DNA from: Leishmania panamensis
Taxonomy: Eukaryota; Euglenozoa; Kinetoplastea; Trypanosomatida; Trypanosomatidae
Reading direction: 5' to 3'
NCBI RefSeq assembly: GCF_000755165.1
Contig: NC_025877.1
Span: forward strand, 783,653 to 847,652
DNA: 64,000 nucleotides
The notes beneath the pieces were generated by a model, which saw only the letters and a list, made by a program, of their open reading frames with translations, was not told the DNA's origin and made no database searches. Each line of letters opens with the position of its first letter. The stretch's first letter is position 1. Shown piece after piece: positions 60,625-64,000 of the stretch. The position numbers and the translations under genes were made by a program.

Positions 60625-61665
60625 AACACCACGCGGGAAAAGAAAAACAATCAGCCGTATTGGGTGGTGAAATCTGCGCTTTGATCCCCCTCCCAAAGAC
60701 AGACACCAGCAGAACACATAGATGAGAAGAGCGGACCTCGGCTACTAGGGTGGGTGGGCGGCGGTGGGGACGATGGTAGCAGAGGAGACACTACACTCAG
60801 ACCGCCTTCTCCTCGCTCTCGTCTGAGTATGTCTCGGTGTATGCGCTGTGGGTGGGTGGGGGGGGGGGGACAAGCACCTTGCGAACAGATCGATACCCAA
60901 ACCCTTCGCACGCGCAGTCGGACTGATGGCAAGGCCAATAGGTAAAGGAAAGCAGAGAGCGATATGAAGACACAAGGTTTCGGTCTACTTCAGTTCGGTG
61001 AAGAAGGGAAGGGGGATCAGTGGTCTGTCATGAGTAACGACCTCCCTTACCTCTTTGTGCATCTAACCGCAGAATAAGAACGGCGAACTGAAAGAGCGCA
61101 GCAATGCACTTGGGCGTACGTCTGTGTCGGGTAGACACGGTCGTTCTGCGTGTCATCCCTCCCTCTCCCCAGCAAGGCCCAGAGGGCGTGAAGGTGAATT
61201 GTCGACAAAACTCGCGTACCCGCATCATCCACAAAACTGTCAATGCGTGTCTTTCATTAATTGGGAGAGAGGGCCACGCACACACAAACCTACCCAGAAG
61301 AACTTCATCACACGCTGATCGAAAGGCAGTTCGATCGCTCGTACACAGACCTGCACGCGACAGACAACAAGGTGACAATCCATCACACTGGCACTTGTTA
61401 CGGGTGTCGCAGAGGGATAGAGAGAGGAAGAGCCACCACCACCACGAACAAAAAAAAAACAAAAAAAGAAAGAGGCCCGATCATACGAGAGAGAAGACCA
61501 TACGGCAGTGTGCGCAGTTATGCAAACACGAAGGTTCTCCCGCAGCAGTCAAGCTACTGCCCCTATGTACATACACCATTACGCAGCATGCACACGCGGG
61601 CACACATGTGCACTGGGCAGGCAAAAGCCACAAGCACTATATTCGCAGTCGTGTTACCCTTTCTT

Positions 61666-61700
<35 letters not shown>

Positions 61701-61705
61701 TGGTT
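60625..61705. other. Spacer between the TRIM-like and ARL3-like genes
   Basis: About 1.1 kb with no supported gene. It includes a G12 tract at 60858-60869, an A9 run near 61450-61458 and the (AT)15 repeat at 61668-61698 beside the ARL3-like stop. Confidence 0.5.
61668..61698. repeat. (AT)15 microsatellite
   Basis: An uninterrupted alternating AT run of about 31 bases ending eight bases before the stop codon of the ARL3-like gene, so it opens that gene's 3'UTR. Confidence 0.95.
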
Positions 61706-62245
61706 CTACTTGACATTGCAGGCCTCGAAGATCCACGCAACGCCCTCCTCGAGACCGTCTCCAGACTTCGCACTACACCCTTGAATGTGCCAGCGGCGGT
61801 CTCGGTAGTCGCTCAGCTCCAGCGCTTCGGCCACCATTTGCGGATTTTTAGCGGTGGCCAAGTCTTGCTTGTTTGCCAGCACCAGGACAGGCACGCTCGG
61901 CACACCCTTCACAACATCAACAAATACTTCATGCGCCTCGTGCAGGCGCCGCTGGTCGGAGGAGTCGACGACATACATGATACAGTCCGTGTTCGCGTAA
62001 TAGTCTTCCCAGAACTCGCGCAGGACGCGCTGACCACCTAAATCGCAGAGCTTGGCGCACTTGCCGCCGCGGTTCACATCTATGACGTTGAATCCCTGCG
62101 TCGGCCCCTCAGGTGCCTCTACCGGGTGCTTCTCAGACACACCTAGCTTGTTCAGAATTGTTGTCTTGCCCGCGTTATCAAGCCCTAGGATCAGAACGCG
62201 AGGCTCGTTCTCGCGCTTCATGCGACTGCGCAGACCGCGGAGCAT
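61706..62245 (-). CDS. ARL3-like small GTPase
   Basis: Predicted 179 residues from the ATG at 62243-62245; a GTG two codons earlier opens the frame. Arf-family motifs are complete: P-loop GLDNAGKTT (21-29), switch I Thr in GPTQGFNV (T49), DLGGQ (68-72), NKQD (125-128) and SAK (158-160). The P-T-Q-G-F-N switch I, the absence of an Arf-type acidic interswitch, and RDRRWHIQGCSAKSGDGLEEG place it with ARL3, which releases lipidated cargo inside cilia and flagella. The interswitch is unusual (VIDVNRGGKCAKLCDLGGQ), and Leu replaces the usual Ile/Val before GGQ. The second residue is Leu, so there is no Gly2 for myristoylation. Short N-terminal helix MLRGLRSRMKREN is basic. Trypanosomatids carry several ARL3 paralogues; which one this is cannot be told. 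Confidence 0.9.
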   Translation of the reverse strand: MLRGLRSRMKRENEPRVLILGLDNAGKTTILNKLGVSEKHPVEAPEGPTQGFNVIDVNRGGKCAKLCDLGGQRVLREFWEDYYANTDCIMYVVDSSDQRRLHEAHEVFVDVVKGVPSVPVLVLANKQDLATAKNPQMVAEALELSDYRDRRWHIQGCSAKSGDGLEEGVAWIFEACNVK

Positions 62246-62287
62246 GATCACGCGGCGAGACGGAGATGATACGACGAAAGTGCAAGG

Positions 62288-62289
62288 CT
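62288..62289 (-). promoter_or_regulatory. Candidate spliced-leader acceptor AG, ARL3-like gene
   Basis: A T10 run on the sense strand (A10 at 62291-62300) is followed by GAG, with the AG here, 42 bases above the ATG at 62245. A second T/C tract at 62311-62322 lies further upstream. Confidence 0.45.
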
Positions 62290-62762
62290 CAAAAAAAAAA
62301 TACTACACAGAAAAAGAGAGAAAGTGTGTGTGTGTGTAGATGTACGGAAGACGAGCAGAGATGGAACAGAGACAGGTGACACAGACGCGCTGGTAGTGAC
62401 CCCTCTCTGAATACGTGGATGTCCGTTGAAGCACTCGTGATTAACCAACAACAGCAAAAAAAAAACACAGAGAATGAAGCTGTTGCCGCTGTCAAGCGCC
62501 ATGGAACAGAAAGAGGAGGGGTTGCGATAGACCACAGTGGGTCGCACATGTATAGATGGGTGTCCAGGGTAGTGCAACAAGGCATCACACGCAACGAGAA
62601 CCAAAGCGGGGGTGGAAAGCAGACAGGCGCATAGAAAGCGGAAGAAAGAGACAGATGAGAAATAGAAAGGCCCACATCCCTGGCAGCAGCGGCTCGAATG
62701 AGTTGAACGAGATGGCATGACAGTCACGGTGCGTAGGATGTCTATCTTCCCCTGCACGCGCC

Positions 62763-63056
62763 TCAGCGTCGGTACTTCTGGAAGTCTGCGCTATCTGTCC
62801 TGCCATGGACTGAAGTAATGTTTGGACTGCTGCGTTCCAGCGGCACTGCCAGGCTCTTTTCCTGTGCTCTACTGTAGCTCTGCAAAAGGGTTGGACGCGG
62901 AGCGACTACCGGCTTGACGGCAGAAGGGCGCACCGCAGCGCTTACTCGCATGGTGCACACAGTGTAGCCCTGTATCCTTTTCCTACTCTGGGCATGCTCT
63001 GTGGAAGAAGGGGGAGGGCCAGCAAAGGCGACGCAGCCTCGATTGATGGAACCCAT
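62763..63056 (-). CDS. Possible small protein, MGSINRGC start
   Basis: ATG-initiated frame of 97 residues in the cluster's direction. It reads MGSINRGCVAFAGPPPSSTE, then a basic, Ser/Ala/Val-rich body with RVSAAVRPSAVKPVVAPRPT and a polar end (SADFQKYRR). Unlike most spacer frames it is not a translation of simple repeats, and its composition resembles a protein. Gly2 with Cys8 might be lipidated, although Arg at the usual Ser/Thr position is against myristoylation. No family recognised. It would sit between the terminal gene and the ARL3-like gene, with its own 5' region containing the (AAT)6 run. Confidence 0.35.
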   Translation of the reverse strand: MGSINRGCVAFAGPPPSSTEHAQSRKRIQGYTVCTMRVSAAVRPSAVKPVVAPRPTLLQSYSRAQEKSLAVPLERSSPNITSVHGRTDSADFQKYRR

Positions 63057-63155
63057 CAGCAGCTCAGACACGCGCAGAAAGAGAAAAATATAAAGTGGGG
63101 GCAAGCAGAAGAAGCGAGCAAGAGTCAAAGAATAAGGCAGCAGTAGCAGGAAAGG

Positions 63156-63174
63156 AATAATAATAATAATAATA
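63156..63174. repeat. (AAT)6 microsatellite
   Basis: Short trinucleotide run in the 3'UTR side of the terminal coiled-coil gene. Confidence 0.85.
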
Positions 63175-63212
63175 ACGCCACTTCGACTGGGTGTCTATTG
63201 CATCTCCATAGC

Positions 63213-64000
63213 CTATGTGAGGCAGCGGCGGCAAATCCCTGATCCCTTGCACTGCTGGAGTTCTTGCATACGGGAAAGCACATCTTGCCACGACGCCCCA
63301 ATGCTGGAGAACAGCTGCTGCAGCTCGCTAGCTCGTGTGGAAAGCGCGTCCACTTCTCTCTGTAAGGCGGCAATGGTTCGCCCATGACGAGCTGCCGCCT
63401 GTGTCGCCTCATAGTCAGCCCGCTTGATCTCCTCCTCTAGAGCAGCAGCGGTATCGTGGGTCGCAACTGTGGCGGAGTTTCCCTCGCTCAACGCTGAGTC
63501 GCGCATGGATGCCAACGTTCTAGCCAATCCAGCAACCTGCACCGCACCCGCGGGGGCACCAATTGGATCCACGCACGCGAGTCGTCCCGGCTGCACCGCC
63601 CGCACTTTCTCAATAGCAGCCGTCGTCTTTGCGACCTCATCCTCGACAGTCGTCTTTTCGACCTTCAGCAACGCGAGTGTTTCGCTCTCTTGTCGCAGCG
63701 CAGCGATGCAGGCGGAGGTAGCTTCATCCTCCTCCCACGAGCGCCGCAGCGACTCGAGTTCCTGTGCCCGCTCTTGCCAGAGGGCCTTTTCCTTCGTTAG
63801 CCTTTGCAGGTCCGCCTCGACGGCTGCCGTGTGCAGCGCCTCTTCTTCCTGCGTCTTGCGCAGCCGGTCTATGGCTTCCATCTTCTGTAACTCCAGCTGT
63901 TGCTGCTCTGTGGCGAGGACTTCGAGGTCCTCTTTCAGCTGCACCTCCTCGTCCCCCGCAGTCGTGACAGCCTGCATGAGCTGCTCCTTTTCTGCGGTGG
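63213..64000 (-). CDS. Coiled-coil protein, C-terminal part (cut by window edge)
   Basis: The frame stays open to the right window edge, so the N-terminus is missing; at least 262 residues are seen. Almost all of it is heptad-rich coiled coil with many Gln, Glu, Leu and Ala (VLATEQQQLELQKMEAIDRL; RAQELESLRRSWEEDEATSA). A break with Pro and Gly occurs near VQPGRLACVDPIGAPAGAV. The end is unusual: VLSRMQELQQCKGSGICRRC, with three Cys (C-X6-C-X2-C) and no fourth ligand nearby. No family can be named from this part. Long coiled coils of this kind are common among trypanosomatid cytoskeletal proteins, but that is only a general expectation. Confidence 0.75.
   Translation of the reverse strand, partial: TAEKEQLMQAVTTAGDEEVQLKEDLEVLATEQQQLELQKMEAIDRLRKTQEEEALHTAAVEADLQRLTKEKALWQERAQELESLRRSWEEDEATSACIAALRQESETLALLKVEKTTVEDEVAKTTAAIEKVRAVQPGRLACVDPIGAPAGAVQVAGLARTLASMRDSALSEGNSATVATHDTAAALEEEIKRADYEATQAAARHGRTIAALQREVDALSTRASELQQLFSSIGASWQDVLSRMQELQQCKGSGICRRCLT

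Larger units (their letters stand above)
62246..63212. other. Spacer between the ARL3-like and terminal coiled-coil genes
   Basis: About 970 bases. It includes a (GT)n run at 62324-62337, an A11 run at 62457-62467 and an (AAT)6 run at 63156-63174. The possible 97-residue ORF at 62763-63056 is listed separately. Confidence 0.5.

Noticed and set aside
1..64000. CRISPR arrays, bacterial operators, ribosome binding sites and terminators
   Set aside because: The sequence is eukaryotic and trypanosomatid; the repeats are simple microsatellites and scattered 3'UTR elements, not spaced direct repeats.

Overview
The window looks like nuclear chromosome sequence from a trypanosomatid, most probably Leishmania or a close relative. 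Eighteen supported coding regions, all intronless, all lie on the minus strand, so the window is the inside of one directional gene cluster transcribed from high to low coordinates. Spacers are long (0.6 to 3.5 kb), full of homopolymer, (CA/GT)n and (AT)n tracts. On the sense strand they carry pyrimidine tracts followed by AG just upstream of the genes, as expected for spliced-leader trans-splicing. I see no + strand gene, tRNA, rRNA, IS element or CRISPR array. One run of 917 N (52751-53667) is an assembly gap. Species cannot be fixed by eye; the sphingosine-1-phosphate lyase points, from memory and with low certainty, to the chromosome 30 syntenic block of Leishmania.

In transcription order (right to left): a coiled-coil protein cut by the window edge (63213-64000), an ARL3-like GTPase, a RING/B-box/coiled-coil/SPRY protein with the layout of animal TRIM proteins, sphingosine-1-phosphate lyase, a large DZIP1-like zinc-finger protein, a protein with a lipase-like nucleophile elbow, a SET-domain methyltransferase of the RuBisCO-LSMT type, a degenerate RlmI-like methyltransferase with a possible mitochondrial presequence, an unrecognised 1308-residue protein, a RecQ helicase closest to RECQL4, a tubulin tyrosine ligase-like enzyme, a 1691-residue coiled-coil/LRR/IQ protein, a P4 ATPase, the 60S biogenesis factor REI1/ZNF622, a divergent mitochondrial carrier, an MMADHC-like cobalamin-trafficking protein, and a DUF155 (RMD1/RMND1) membrane protein.

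Gene order in such clusters does not imply a shared pathway, but several products fit flagellum or microtubule biology (ARL3, DZIP1-like, TTLL, LRR/IQ protein) and several fit mitochondria (carrier, DUF155, RlmI-like, MMADHC-like). For seven genes the longest open frame begins at GTG or TTG; I moved these starts to the first in-frame ATG, and in several cases a pyrimidine tract and AG lie just upstream of that ATG. The most notable points are the TRIM-like protein, the MMADHC-like protein, the RlmI-like probable pseudoenzyme, the DGET-to-DGEI change in the P4 ATPase, a tiny upstream ORF whose stop overlaps the start of the SET gene, a cluster of 11-12 G tracts, and a probable degenerate SIDER-type retroposon.
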